From: an uncultured Ruminococcus sp.
GTDB taxonomy: Bacteria > Bacillota > Clostridia > Oscillospirales > Ruminococcaceae
NCBI GenBank assembly: GCA_947627275.1
Contig: CANQVK010000005.1
Span: forward strand, 41,168-105,167
Direction of reading: 5' to 3'
Length of the DNA: 64,000 nucleotides
The notes under the pieces were generated by a model. The model ran no database searches. It saw only the letters and a list, made by a program, of their open reading frames with translations, and was not told the DNA's origin. Within the stretch, counting starts at the first letter, position 1, and each line of letters starts with the position of its first letter. Shown one piece after another: positions 1 through 8,820 of this stretch. Position numbers and translations under genes: made by a program.

Positions 1-1239
1 GAGGACGAGGATACCACACAGGCTAAAGTCGGTTTTGCAGATTCAGAAGATTATCCGTTGGAAGCAGGCTATAACGACGCTGCCGATTACAGTATTGGTG
101 AGACGATTCCTTTCAAGCTTTACGGTTCGCTTCCCTCAACCTTTGATAACTACGACGGTTATTACTATCAGTTTAACGATAATATGGGTTCTGGTCTTGA
201 CCTTGTTATTAAAGGAGACGAAGCTTCAACACAGGACTTTACTGTTACTATTAAAGATGAAGAAACTACGAAAGTTCTTAAAAACGGTTCAAATGCAGGC
301 GAGACAGCTGAATTTACTTTTGCAAAGTTAGAAGCTCCAAGCAAAGGCTTCACTATCACTATTAATGATTTGAAGTTAATTGATATGGATGACACTCAGG
401 ACGGCGTGCAGGCTATGTCGAAAGACGCTGTTATAACCGTTGCGTATAATGCTAAGCTTAACGCAAATGCAGTGATCGGAAACATTGGTAACCCGAATGA
501 TGTTTCTCTTAAGTACTCCAACAATTCCAACACGGCACAGGGCGGAGAGAATGATGAAAAAAGTGAAACACCCAAGGACTACAACGTGGTATTTACCTAT
601 GAGCTTGACGTTACTAAGTACTTGGATGCATTAGAAGAAGGTAAAGAAGCTGGCACGAATGATGCGAGCTTCAAACTCTACAAGGGTACTGGTGCGAATA
701 AGCAGTATGCTGTACTGCAAAAAAATTCAGAAAATACATGGAAGTTTGTAAAATGGATTACCGAATCTGAGACTGAAAAAGGTACATTAGTTGCAACAAA
801 GGACAAAGGTAAATTCGAGTTCAGCGGTTTGCAGGACGGAACTTACTACCTTGAAGAAGCAGTAACGCCTACAGGCTACAACACAATGGAAGATCTTGAG
901 ATTGTAATCGAAGCTTACGGCAGTACGGCAGGTGCTGAAACAAAGGCAGACATCGTTACTCAGGCTTATAACACTCCTAATACAGAGGAAAATTACACAA
1001 CTAATTCTCCTCTTAAGAACCTGACCATTAAATATGGCGATATGACGAATGAGAAAGTTGCAAAATCAGGCAGCAAAAACGGTATAGTTGAAGCTGACAT
1101 CATCAACCATGCTGGTTCAGCGCTCCCCGGCACTGGTGGTATCGGTACAACGATGTTCTACATAGGCGGCGGCGCAATGGTAGCCGTTGCAGGCGTATTC
1201 CTTATCACAAAGAAGAGAATGAACAAAAAGGAAAACTGA
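1..1239 (+). CDS. LPXTG-anchored pilin / CnaB surface protein (5' end missing)
   Basis: The frame is open to the left edge, so the N-terminus and signal peptide lie outside the window; 412 residues are visible. The C-terminus is a complete wall-sorting signal: LPGTG near visible residue 375, a hydrophobic segment, then a KKRMNKKEN tail. Before it (about visible residues 200-310) is a CnaB/SpaA-type fold with the E-box-like YYLEEAVTPTGY, the kind of domain that forms an internal Lys-Asn isopeptide bond. A sortase gene follows 122 bases downstream, so this is most likely the polymerising shaft pilin of a sortase-assembled pilus. A YPKN pilin motif was not seen and may lie in the missing part. 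The role is inferred from motif and context; backbone versus accessory pilin is not settled. Confidence 0.85.
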   Translation, partial: EDEDTTQAKVGFADSEDYPLEAGYNDAADYSIGETIPFKLYGSLPSTFDNYDGYYYQFNDNMGSGLDLVIKGDEASTQDFTVTIKDEETTKVLKNGSNAGETAEFTFAKLEAPSKGFTITINDLKLIDMDDTQDGVQAMSKDAVITVAYNAKLNANAVIGNIGNPNDVSLKYSNNSNTAQGGENDEKSETPKDYNVVFTYELDVTKYLDALEEGKEAGTNDASFKLYKGTGANKQYAVLQKNSENTWKFVKWITESETEKGTLVATKDKGKFEFSGLQDGTYYLEEAVTPTGYNTMEDLEIVIEAYGSTAGAETKADIVTQAYNTPNTEENYTTNSPLKNLTIKYGDMTNEKVAKSGSKNGIVEADIINHAGSALPGTGGIGTTMFYIGGGAMVAVAGVFLITKKRMNKKEN

Positions 1240-1247
1240 AACGCAAA

Positions 1248-1343
1248 ATTTACCAATATTGGTAAATCGCTAAATTTGTAAACAAATTTAGCGAACGCAA
1301 ATCTAACAACACCTATATCTGCCGCCGGAGAGATTCGGCGGCA
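1248..1343. repeat. Three consecutive hairpins between pilin and sortase
   Basis: Three perfect or near-perfect inverted repeats sit in the 122-base gap: 1248-1267 (ATTTACC arm), 1268-1293 (CGCTAAATTTG arm) and 1320-1343 (TGCCGCC arm). None has a long T-run on the plus strand. They could attenuate read-through so that the abundant pilin message exceeds the sortase message, or stabilise the pilin mRNA 3' end. A role is inferred only from position. Confidence 0.55.
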
Positions 1344-1361
1344 GGCATTAGGGAGGGACTC

Positions 1362-2255
1362 ATGAGCAAAAAGAAAAAAGGAATATTTTCAACGATTTTT
1401 CTTCTGTTGATGTTACTGGTGGGTCTCTCCGTAATGCTTTACCCGACAATAAGCGACTGGTGGAATTCAAAGGTGCAGAGCCGGGCGGTCGCAGGCTACG
1501 AAGAAGCCGTAAAAAACATGACCCCCGAGGATTACAGCCGCTACTTCGCCGAAGCCGAGGATTACAACAGACGGCTTTTGGGGTTAGCCGCGCCTTTTGC
1601 CGACGCCGACAAGGTAGAGGGCTACGAAGACGCGCTGAATATCTCGAATACGGGTATAATGGGCTATATCACGATACCGAGCATAAAGGTGGAGCTGCCG
1701 ATATACCACGGCACAAGCCCCGAGGTACTGAATATAGCGGCAGGACATCTGCAAGGCTCGTCCCTGCCCGTAGGCGGAGCGAACACACATGCGGTAATAT
1801 CGGCGCACAGAGGACTGCCCTCCGCAAGACTTTTTACCGACCTCGACCAGCTCGACAAGGGCGACCTTTTCACAATAACCGTTCTCGACCGCGTATTTAC
1901 CTACGAGGTGGAGAAAATACTCACAGTAAAGCCCGAGGAAGTCGATAAACTTGCGGTTATCCCCAACGGCGATTACGTAACGCTTATGACCTGTACCCCC
2001 TACGGTATAAATACCCACAGACTGCTTATACGTTCACGCCGTACGGATAACGTTGAAAAGCATGAAGTGCGGATCTTTGCCGATATGGTAAAGGTCGATC
2101 CCATGCTTGTTATACCGTTTATAGCCGCGCCGCTTTTCATTATCCTGATGTGCTTCTGGATGTTCGGCGGCAGGCGCAGGCACAGAAAACCGAGGGAAAT
2201 CGCCGAATACCTTGCAAACGAAAGAAAGGGTGATAGAGATGACAGGGATCAGTAA
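1362..2255 (+). CDS. Class C (pilus-polymerising) sortase
   Basis: A 297-residue sortase. It has an N-terminal membrane segment (about 9-28), a sortase fold containing GYITIPSI, the catalytic His149 (ISAHRG), Cys211 (TLMTCTPYG) and a nearby Arg220, then a second membrane segment (about 243-263). Two membrane anchors and the TCTPYG motif are typical of class C enzymes that cross-link pilins through LPXTG. The usual Asp-Pro-aromatic lid motif is not obvious; the equivalent stretch reads AAPFADAD. The RBS GGGAGGG at 1351-1357 supports the ATG at 1362. It overlaps the next gene by 17 bases, so the two are translationally coupled. Likely substrate: the pilin immediately upstream. Confidence 0.9.
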   Translation: MSKKKKGIFSTIFLLLMLLVGLSVMLYPTISDWWNSKVQSRAVAGYEEAVKNMTPEDYSRYFAEAEDYNRRLLGLAAPFADADKVEGYEDALNISNTGIMGYITIPSIKVELPIYHGTSPEVLNIAAGHLQGSSLPVGGANTHAVISAHRGLPSARLFTDLDQLDKGDLFTITVLDRVFTYEVEKILTVKPEEVDKLAVIPNGDYVTLMTCTPYGINTHRLLIRSRRTDNVEKHEVRIFADMVKVDPMLVIPFIAAPLFIILMCFWMFGGRRRHRKPREIAEYLANERKGDRDDRDQ

Positions 2256-3450
2256 AAAGATCGGCGCGGTCTTTTTCGTGATAGGGGCGGCTGTTCTGTT
2301 TTGTATTAGCTGTCTTTGTTCCGCCGCTTCGGCGGAGGGGTCTGTCAGGCTGACGCTTGTCTGCAAAGCCCGTAACGAGCTTGTTGACAGAATGCCGTGG
2401 TCGGTCTTTCGCATAGGTTCTCTCAACGGCGGAAAGATAGTCCTCGAGGGGGAGTTTGCGAGCTACCCCGTCGATATGTCGGACTTATCCGCGGCAAGTC
2501 TTGCGGACGCCGCTTCTACCCTTAAAGAGTACGCTTTCACCTATAAGCTCAAACCCTATGCCAAGGAAAAAACAGGCAAGGACGGTACGGTGACTTTTGA
2601 TGCTCTGGAGGACGGCGTGTACCTTTTAGCCGCTAAAAATCATAAATCGGGCGATAAAACGTACCTCCCCACTCCCGCCATTATAGAGGTGAACTCCGCA
2701 CAATCGCAGGAATTGACGATATATCCGAAAATTTCGTCTATCCGTACCCTCGCCGACGAATTCGAGCGTTTCAACGTTCGCAAGGTTTGGGAGAAGTACG
2801 AGGGCATGCTCGTCAAGCCTACCGAGATAGTTGTGGATATTTACAGGGACTATGAATTTTACGAGACTGTCACCCTGACCGCCGATAACGACTGGAATTA
2901 TTCGTGGGAGGAGCTTGTCGGCTCGGAATGGACTATGATAGAGCGCAAGATCCCCGAGAACTGCACTGTCGTTTACCGCAACGACGGACGGCGGTATATC
3001 GTGGTAAATACGTATAATCCCGAGTTCGTTTTCGATTGGGACGTTGAATATCCGCCTGTCGTAGCAGAGACTACTGTCACGGGGCAAGTCTCGGGCATAA
3101 TTGAAACGAATACGACTACGGCGAAATCGTTTCCCGTGGGGGACGGCGACGATACGACCCCGTCATCGGACGGCACGGCAACAGGGACTTCCGAATTTCC
3201 TGTAGGCGGCGCAGATGAAACAACAGTCACCGCAAATACTACAGCCACATCTCCCGAAGAAAACGACCAAACCCCCGATAACACGAAAAAAGGCGGCAAT
3301 TCTCCCTCGGCGACTACGACCGCCGAATCAAAACTGCCGCAGACAGGTCAGCTATGGTGGCCCGTCCCTGTAATGGCGATCGTCGGATTGGTTCTCATTG
3401 CGGCGGGTACAAGGATCATTTTCGGCTGCAAGAGGGAAGATAATGAATAA
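2239..3450 (+). CDS. LPQTG-anchored surface protein, probable accessory pilin
   Basis: 403 residues. The ATG at 2239 is preferred over a TTG nine codons earlier because of an AAAGGG-type RBS just before it and an immediate signal peptide (about 5-33). A CnaB-like region with an acidic/aromatic strand pattern occupies about 165-265, followed by a Thr/Pro-rich linker (265-365), LPQTG at about 366, a membrane segment and a CKREDNE tail. It overlaps the sortase upstream and the second sortase downstream. Being encoded between two sortases and bearing its own sorting signal, it is likely a minor, tip or base pilin. The assignment rests on domain pattern and gene order. Confidence 0.75.
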   Translation: MTGISKKIGAVFFVIGAAVLFCISCLCSAASAEGSVRLTLVCKARNELVDRMPWSVFRIGSLNGGKIVLEGEFASYPVDMSDLSAASLADAASTLKEYAFTYKLKPYAKEKTGKDGTVTFDALEDGVYLLAAKNHKSGDKTYLPTPAIIEVNSAQSQELTIYPKISSIRTLADEFERFNVRKVWEKYEGMLVKPTEIVVDIYRDYEFYETVTLTADNDWNYSWEELVGSEWTMIERKIPENCTVVYRNDGRRYIVVNTYNPEFVFDWDVEYPPVVAETTVTGQVSGIIETNTTTAKSFPVGDGDDTTPSSDGTATGTSEFPVGGADETTVTANTTATSPEENDQTPDNTKKGGNSPSATTTAESKLPQTGQLWWPVPVMAIVGLVLIAAGTRIIFGCKREDNE

Positions 3451-4084
3451 AAAACACGGTTTGTTTTGTATATTTCTCGGGACAGCTCTGCTTATTGCGG
3501 CGTTGTCCCTTGTTTTCTACAATTCTCAGGAAGATAAAAAAAGCGGAAAAGCGGCTATGGAGGCGCTTTCCGAGCTGAAAGAAAATATCCCCGAACCGCC
3601 GACAGAAGCTCTTGCGGAAACGGCTACAGGGGACGATATTTATTCCGAATACAATATAGAGCCGCAAACCGCCGTTCAGGACACCACAATGACGGTTGAT
3701 GAACATGGGTATATCGGCATTATTTCCATTCCCGATCTGGGACTGGAGCTGCCCGTTATGAGCGACTGGAGCTATCCGAATCTGAAAATATCGCCGTGCC
3801 GCTATAAGGGCAGCGTGTTCAGCGGAGATATGATAATCGCCGCGCATAATTACCGTTCGCATTTCGGCAGACTGTCGGAATTGAGCGGCGGCGAAACGAT
3901 AGTATTCACTGCGGCGGACGGCAGAGTGTATAACTATGAAGTATCTCAGATAACCGAGCTTGACGGCAAGGACATCGAGGGTATGGATTTCGGTTCGGCG
4001 GATTCATGGGATCTGACACTGTTCACCTGCACTCTCGGCGGAAGAAGCAGGGTAACTGTCCGTGCGGTTGAAACGGGAGAATAA
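3443..4084 (+). CDS. Second sortase of the pilus locus (class D-like)
   Basis: 213 residues starting at ATG 3443 (RBS AGAGGGAAG), overlapping the previous stop by 8 bases. It has one N-terminal membrane segment (about 7-26), an acidic linker, and a sortase core with IGIISIPDL, His135 (IIAAHNYRSH), Cys196 (LTLFTCT) and Arg203. There is no C-terminal anchor, unlike the class C enzyme upstream, so it is probably a class B/D/E-type sortase that attaches the finished pilus or the LPQTG protein to the wall. Class assignment from sequence alone is tentative. Confidence 0.8.
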   Translation: MNKKHGLFCIFLGTALLIAALSLVFYNSQEDKKSGKAAMEALSELKENIPEPPTEALAETATGDDIYSEYNIEPQTAVQDTTMTVDEHGYIGIISIPDLGLELPVMSDWSYPNLKISPCRYKGSVFSGDMIIAAHNYRSHFGRLSELSGGETIVFTAADGRVYNYEVSQITELDGKDIEGMDFGSADSWDLTLFTCTLGGRSRVTVRAVETGE

Positions 4085-4087
4085 TTG

Positions 4088-4378
4088 ATGAATATAAAGA
4101 TTTTGGCTGTATATGCAGTCTTTCTTGCGATAATGAGTTTTGTTTCCGTGATACTTTATAAGTCCGATAAGGTCAAGGCAAAAAAGGGAAAATGGCGTAT
4201 CAAGGAAAGAGTCCTGCTTTGCTTTGGCTTTTTCGGCGGAGCAATAGGCGCATTGAGCGGCATGAAGCTGTTCCGCCATAAAACAAAGCATTGGTACTTC
4301 TGGGCTGTGAATATCCTCGGTCTGATATGGCAGACAGGCTTGCTTGGCTGGTTGATTCTTCAGGCTTTTAATTTCTGA
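4088..4378 (+). CDS. DUF1294 family small membrane protein
   Basis: 96 residues with an N-terminal helix, a short basic loop (SDKVKAKKGKWRIKE) and two more hydrophobic segments carrying the family pattern GFFGGAIGALSGMKLFRHK and HWYFWAVN. This matches DUF1294, which has no established function. It begins 3 bases after the second sortase stop (ATG 4088 follows an in-frame TTG), so it is probably co-transcribed as the last gene of the pilus operon. Its 3' end overlaps the convergent pflA end by 11 bases. Confidence 0.75.
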   Translation: MNIKILAVYAVFLAIMSFVSVILYKSDKVKAKKGKWRIKERVLLCFGFFGGAIGALSGMKLFRHKTKHWYFWAVNILGLIWQTGLLGWLILQAFNF

Positions 4379-5105
4379 GACCTGCTTTTATCCCTGACAT
4401 GATAATATCCCTTGCTTTTACAGCTTCTTCTTTGGATAACGGCGGCGTATCGGGCAGCGGATAGTCAAATCTGAGTTCGGCGTATTTGTGGCGCGCCATA
4501 TCGTGGTACGGAAGCACGTCGAGAGCCTTAAGATTATCAAGAGACGCAAGAAATTTTCCGAGACGGAAAAGTTCCTCGGGAGAATCGGTCAGCCCCGATA
4601 CGACGACACGCCTTATCCATACGGGGATAGCCAATTCACGCAGACGCTCAGCAAACCGCAGTATGTTTTCGTTTCCGATACCTGTAAGCGACTTATGCTT
4701 ATCGCTGTCCATATGCTTTATATCGAGCATTACAAGATCGGTATATTTCAGGACTTTATCAATTTTTTCAGTTGACCGAGGGTCGTAAACAGCCGCAGAC
4801 GTATCGAGGCAGGTATGTATACCTGCTTTTTTTGCGCCCTCAAAAAGCTCCGCAAGAAATTCCGGCTGAGCGAGAGGCTCTCCGCCTGTTGCCGTAATTC
4901 CGCCCGATCTCAGAAACTCCTTGTAGGAATCGTATTCCTCTAAAAGCTCCTTTACCGTGACCTCTCTGCCTTTCCGGAACTCCCACGTATCGGGATTATG
5001 GCAATATTTGCAGCGGATAGGGCATCCCTGAAAAAACACAACGAACCGTACTCCCGGACCGTCTACAGTCCCGAAGCTTTCAGTAGAATGAATATATCCC
5101 GTCAT
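4368..5105 (-). CDS. pflA: Pyruvate formate-lyase activating enzyme (radical SAM)
   Basis: 245 residues with the radical SAM CX3CX2C cluster motif at Cys28, Cys32 and Cys35 (CPIRCKYCH), preceded by the family signature STESFGTVDGPGVR and followed by TGGEPLAQPEF. The enzyme uses a 4Fe-4S cluster and S-adenosylmethionine to install the glycyl radical on pyruvate formate-lyase. No pflB is adjacent in this window, so the partner is encoded elsewhere or beyond it. The start codon overlaps the cca stop by 4 bases (ATGA), so the two are translationally coupled. Confidence 0.93.
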   Translation of the reverse strand: MTGYIHSTESFGTVDGPGVRFVVFFQGCPIRCKYCHNPDTWEFRKGREVTVKELLEEYDSYKEFLRSGGITATGGEPLAQPEFLAELFEGAKKAGIHTCLDTSAAVYDPRSTEKIDKVLKYTDLVMLDIKHMDSDKHKSLTGIGNENILRFAERLRELAIPVWIRRVVVSGLTDSPEELFRLGKFLASLDNLKALDVLPYHDMARHKYAELRFDYPLPDTPPLSKEEAVKARDIIMSGIKAGLRN

Positions 5106-6433
5106 TTTTTCATCTCCTTTGCACGTTTGAGTAAAGCTGTTCGTTCGTTTGGAAGAACCTCGTCAATGATCAGTTCCAGTAATTCTTTCAGACAAATGCC
5201 TATTTCTCTGCCCTTGAAGCCGAGCGAAATAAGGTCGGCGCCGTTTATTGCCATTTCCGCAAGGCTTATGCAGCTTTTCTCCGCAGCAAGCTGTCGGGCT
5301 GTTTCGGCAAATCGGTCAAATTCGGCGTTTTCGGCAAGTACAAACTCCTGTTTTGCGGCGTTATCGGCTTTCTTGGCTTCAATTAGCATTAGAAAGCCGT
5401 CAAGTCCTATATTGCTCATAATGCGTTTTATCTGTTTTTCGGATACTATTTTGTCGCTGTGTCGGAAAATGATTTCGCATACCGCAGTAATGGTCTTGTT
5501 GTCGAATTTCAGGCGTTTGAGGATAAGCCGAGCCTTGTCTGCGCTTGCTTTTGCATGTCCCTTGAAATGACCGTAGCCGTTTTCGTCAAGGGTGAACATT
5601 TCCGGTTTTCCGACGTCGTGCAGAAGCATGGCGAGCCTGAGCGTATTTTCCCCGTCAACTCCCGAAGGTATCGCATTTACGGCACGCACGGTATGCTCGT
5701 AGACAGTGTATTTGTGATAGCGTGAACGCTGGTCGAAATCAAAGCAGGGGATAAGCTCCGGTATCATCTGCCCGATTATATCGCGGAACCGAAGCATTAC
5801 GTCAACGGAGTTCACACCGCTCAGAAGCTTGATAAGCTCCGCCGAAATGCGTTCCGAGGAAATGCTGCCGAGCCTGTCTTTCTGCCTGATAGCGGCGGCG
5901 GCGGTATTTTCTTCTATTTGAAAATCAAGAACGGACGAGAAACGCAGGCTTCGCAGAATACGAAGCGCATCCTCGGAAAAACGTTCTTCGGGGTCTCCTA
6001 CGCAACGAATAATACGGTTTTCAATATCTTTTCTGCCGTTAAACGGGTCGAATATATTTCCTTTGGAATCCATGGCGACAGCGTTCACCGTAAAGTCGCG
6101 GCGTGCAAGATCGGATTTCAGATCGTTAGTGAAGCTGACGTTATCGGGACGGCGGGAGTCGCTGTATTTGCCGTCTATGCGGAATGTCGTGACTTCAAAA
6201 GGCATACCGTTTTTCAGAACGGTCACTGTGCCGTGCTTTATGCCGGTAGGGATGACCTTTTCTGCGGAGAATACTTCCGTTATCTGATCAGGCAGGGCGT
6301 TTGTTGCAATATCAAAATCATGAGGAATACGCTTCATGAGCATGTCCCTGACGCAGCCCCCTACAGGATATGCCTCAAAACCTGAGCTTTCAAGTTTTTC
6401 AAGAATGTACAGGCAGTTTTTATCGGTTATCAT
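5102..6433 (-). CDS. cca: CCA tRNA nucleotidyltransferase
   Basis: 443 residues. The N-terminal pol-beta-type nucleotidyltransferase head has PVGGCVRD and the metal-binding HDFDIATNA (DxD). It is followed by the RRDFTVNA region and a C-terminal HD domain with LAMLLHDVGKP. It adds or repairs the 3' CCA of tRNAs; the HD domain suggests phosphohydrolase activity as in other long bacterial forms. First gene of a cca-pflA unit driven by the promoter at 6466-6494. Confidence 0.93.
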   Translation of the reverse strand: MITDKNCLYILEKLESSGFEAYPVGGCVRDMLMKRIPHDFDIATNALPDQITEVFSAEKVIPTGIKHGTVTVLKNGMPFEVTTFRIDGKYSDSRRPDNVSFTNDLKSDLARRDFTVNAVAMDSKGNIFDPFNGRKDIENRIIRCVGDPEERFSEDALRILRSLRFSSVLDFQIEENTAAAAIRQKDRLGSISSERISAELIKLLSGVNSVDVMLRFRDIIGQMIPELIPCFDFDQRSRYHKYTVYEHTVRAVNAIPSGVDGENTLRLAMLLHDVGKPEMFTLDENGYGHFKGHAKASADKARLILKRLKFDNKTITAVCEIIFRHSDKIVSEKQIKRIMSNIGLDGFLMLIEAKKADNAAKQEFVLAENAEFDRFAETARQLAAEKSCISLAEMAINGADLISLGFKGREIGICLKELLELIIDEVLPNERTALLKRAKEMKK

Positions 6434-6465
6434 ATTATCATCCTTCGGATTTTTTCTTAATTTTT

Positions 6466-6494
6466 ATTATACTATATTTTTTGGGAATTTGCAA
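6466..6494 (-). promoter_or_regulatory. Sigma-A promoter of cca-pflA
   Basis: Reading the minus strand, TTGCAA (6489-6494) and TATAAT (6466-6471) are separated by 17 bases, 33 bases ahead of the cca start. The TTGCAA -35 recurs in several promoters of this window. Confidence 0.7.
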
Positions 6495-6503
6495 TATTGA
6501 ATT

Positions 6504-6663
6504 TATACTAAACGCTATAGCCAAACGCGCAATAAATGACAAGCAGATTTTGCACATAGCAAGGCGGAGGACGCAGGCATACTGTCGTATGGCAAGGACG
6601 ACAACGATGCAATGTGTAAAATATGCTGTCAGATATGCGTGATTTGCTATAGCGTTTAGTATA
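6504..6663. repeat. Family A palindromic element, copy 1 (160 bp)
   Basis: The termini are inverted: TATACTAAACGCTATAGC on the left and GCTATAGCGTTTAGTATA on the right. Inside, the arms AATAAATGACAAGCAGATTT and the right half keep partial complementarity, and the centre (6571-6597) is a CATAC/GTATG hairpin with loop TGTC. No ORF. It lies between divergent cca and the Fe-S scaffold gene. Near-identical copies are at 12393-12552 and 29820-29979. It resembles a MITE or large REP-type element; no cognate transposase is recognisable in the window. Confidence 0.85.
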
Positions 6664-6826
6664 AGTAACTTAAGTGAACTAACATCGGATTCCAAAGGGA
6701 ACGCCTACAATTTCTGAGGTTCGCATTTTTCAATAATTGATCTTCATGAAAAGCGCACGAAAATAATGAAGATAGATGTAGTTAGCAAAAACTAACGTGT
6801 AGCCGGTCTTCATTTGTCAAAAGCCC

Positions 6827-6855
6827 TTGATTAAATTTTGAAAATGTAGTATAAT
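6827..6855 (+). promoter_or_regulatory. Promoter of the Fe-S scaffold / GGGtGRT operon
   Basis: TTGATT (6827-6832), 17-base spacer, TATAAT (6850-6855). The predicted start near 6862 gives a leader of about 107 bases containing structured repeats. Confidence 0.75.
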
Positions 6856-6860
6856 GTTAT

Positions 6861-6945
6861 TGTATGCGGAACGGCTTAATGCCCGTTCCAATATCCGATA
6901 AATGTATGCGGAGCTGCGTTAAGTCAGTTCGGCGGTCAATTATCA
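6861..6945 (+). promoter_or_regulatory. Structured leader with duplicated TGTATGCGGA motif
   Basis: The leader has a hairpin GGAACGG...CCGTTCC (6868-6889). The 10-mer TGTATGCGGA occurs at 6861 and again at about 6904, where it starts a second, weaker GC-rich stem. No known riboswitch consensus was recognised. The position suggests mRNA stability or regulation of a highly expressed operon; this is inference. Confidence 0.4.
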
Positions 6946-6969
6946 ATTATCCCGAAAGGAGTATTAAAA

Positions 6970-7662
6970 ATGATTTATTCTCACGAAGTTGAAACAATGT
7001 GCCCTATCGCACAGGGCGTTGCTCACGGTGCAGCTCCGATCCCGGAGGAGGCAAAGTGGGTGAAGGCTAAGGAGATCAAGGATATTTCCGGCTTCACACA
7101 CGGTATCGGTTGGTGCGCTCCTCAGCAGGGTACCTGCAAGCTCACCCTCAACGTTAAGGAGGGCGTTATTCAGGAGGCTCTCGTTGAGACTATCGGCTGC
7201 TCCGGCATGACTCATTCCGCAGCTATGGCTTCGGAAATCCTCCCCGGCAGAACTATTCTCGAGGCTCTTAATACAGACCTCGTATGCGACGCTATCAATA
7301 CAGCTATGAGAGAGCTTTTCCTCCAGATCGTTTACGGACGTTCGCAGTCCGCATTCTCAGAGGGCGGTCTTGTTGTCGGCGCAGGTCTTGAGGATCTCGG
7401 CAAGGGACTTCGTTCACAGGTCGGCACAATGTACGGTACTCTTGCAAAGGGTCCCCGTTACCTTGAAATGACAGACGGCTACGTTACAGGTCTTGCTCTT
7501 AATGAGGATAACGAGATCATCGGCTATAAGTTCGTAAACTTCGGCAAGATGATGGACTTTATCAAAGCAGGCGACGACGCTAATACTGCATTTGAGAAGG
7601 CTCAGGGTCAGTACGGCAGAGTTGCTGACGCAGTTAAGATCGTTGATCCCAGAAAAGAATAA
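6970..7662 (+). CDS. Iron-sulfur cluster scaffold-like protein paired with GGGtGRT protein
   Basis: 230 residues, start supported by RBS GAAAGGAG. A central segment, ETIGCSGMTHSAAMASEILP followed by GRTILEALN, resembles the NifU/IscU signature around the first cluster cysteine. Further cysteines lie in GIGWCAPQQGTCKL and at the N-terminus. The pairing with a GGGtGRT gene is a recurrent arrangement in Clostridia, where this protein is annotated as an Fe-S assembly scaffold. Codon use is strongly biased, unlike the neighbours, suggesting high expression. It sits 14 bases upstream of its partner. The biochemical role of the pair is not established. Confidence 0.75.
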   Translation: MIYSHEVETMCPIAQGVAHGAAPIPEEAKWVKAKEIKDISGFTHGIGWCAPQQGTCKLTLNVKEGVIQEALVETIGCSGMTHSAAMASEILPGRTILEALNTDLVCDAINTAMRELFLQIVYGRSQSAFSEGGLVVGAGLEDLGKGLRSQVGTMYGTLAKGPRYLEMTDGYVTGLALNEDNEIIGYKFVNFGKMMDFIKAGDDANTAFEKAQGQYGRVADAVKIVDPRKE

Positions 7663-7676
7663 GGAGGACTACTGAA

Positions 7677-8675
7677 ATGGCTTTATTTGAATCATATGAG
7701 AGACGTGAAAAGCAGATCCTTGACGTTATCAAGGCTTACGGCATCAATACAATCGAAGAATGCGCTGACGTCTGCAAGGAAAAAGGTCTCGATATCTATA
7801 AGCTCGTTGAGGGCATTCAGCCTATCTGTTTCGAGAACGCTAAGTGGGCTTACACGGTAGGCTGCGCTATCGCTATCAAGAAGGGCTGCACAAGAGCTGC
7901 TGATGCTGCCGCTGCTATCGGAGAGGGACTTCAGGCTTTCTGCATTCCCGGTTCTGTAGCTGATCAGCGTAAGGTAGGTCTCGGTCACGGAAACCTCGGC
8001 AAAATGCTCCTTGAGGAGGAGACAGAGTGCTTTGCATTCCTCGCAGGTCACGAGTCGTTCGCTGCTGCTGAGGGCGCTATCGGTATTGCTGAAAAGGCTA
8101 ACAAGGTTCGTCAGAAGCCCCTCCGCGTTATACTTAACGGTCTCGGCAAGGACGCTGCTCAGATCATCGCTCGTATCAACGGTTTTACATATGTTGAGAC
8201 AGAAATGGATTATCACACAGGCGAAGTCAAGGAAGTTTTCCGCAAGCCTTATTCCGAAGGTCTCCGTTCAAAGGTAAACTGCTACGGCGCAAACGATGTA
8301 ACCGAGGGCGTTGCTATCATGTGGAAAGAGAACGTTGACGTTTCTATTACAGGAAACTCCACTAACCCCACACGTTTCCAGCACCCCGTTGCAGGCACAT
8401 ACAAGAAAGAGCGTACAGACGCAGGCAAGAAGTACTTCTCAGTAGCTTCCGGCGGCGGTACGGGACGTACTCTCCACCCCGATAACATGGCAGCAGGCCC
8501 TGCTTCCTACGGTATGACGGATACTATGGGACGTATGCACTCAGATGCTCAGTTTGCAGGTTCTTCTTCCGTTCCCGCACACGTTGAGATGATGGGTCTT
8601 ATCGGTATGGGAAATAACCCCATGGTCGGCGCTACCGTTGCTTGCGCTGTTGCTGTTGAAGAGGCTATGAAGTAA
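7677..8675 (+). CDS. GGGtGRT family protein
   Basis: 332 residues carrying the name-giving GGGTGRT motif (about 259-265) within FSVASGGGTGRTLHPDNMA. Other features are conserved Cys/Gly-rich turns (VGCAIAIKKGC, GLGHGNLGKM) and a C-terminal VGATVACAVAVEEAM. No transmembrane segment. RBS AAGGAGGA. The family is widespread in anaerobic Firmicutes and has no proven activity; its constant coupling to the Fe-S scaffold-like gene implies a metal or cluster-related function. Codon bias is as strong as in the upstream gene. The operon ends in a clear terminator at 8717-8760. Confidence 0.85.
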   Translation: MALFESYERREKQILDVIKAYGINTIEECADVCKEKGLDIYKLVEGIQPICFENAKWAYTVGCAIAIKKGCTRAADAAAAIGEGLQAFCIPGSVADQRKVGLGHGNLGKMLLEEETECFAFLAGHESFAAAEGAIGIAEKANKVRQKPLRVILNGLGKDAAQIIARINGFTYVETEMDYHTGEVKEVFRKPYSEGLRSKVNCYGANDVTEGVAIMWKENVDVSITGNSTNPTRFQHPVAGTYKKERTDAGKKYFSVASGGGTGRTLHPDNMAAGPASYGMTDTMGRMHSDAQFAGSSSVPAHVEMMGLIGMGNNPMVGATVACAVAVEEAMK

Positions 8676-8716
8676 GATAAAATCTGAAAATATGTCCGTG
8701 AGGACGTTTATATGTG

Positions 8717-8760
8717 GCGCTGCTTGCGATAATGACGTAAGCAGCGCACAATTTGTATTT
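8717..8760 (+). terminator. Rho-independent terminator after GGGtGRT gene
   Basis: A 12-base stem GCGCTGCTTGCG / CGTAAGCAGCGC (8717-8728 and 8736-8747) with a 7-base loop and a T-rich tail. Confidence 0.8.
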
Positions 8761-8820
8761 AGTAAAAATAAATAAGCGTTCTCCCACAACAGGAAAACGC
8801 CTATTTTACGTCGTTTTAAA

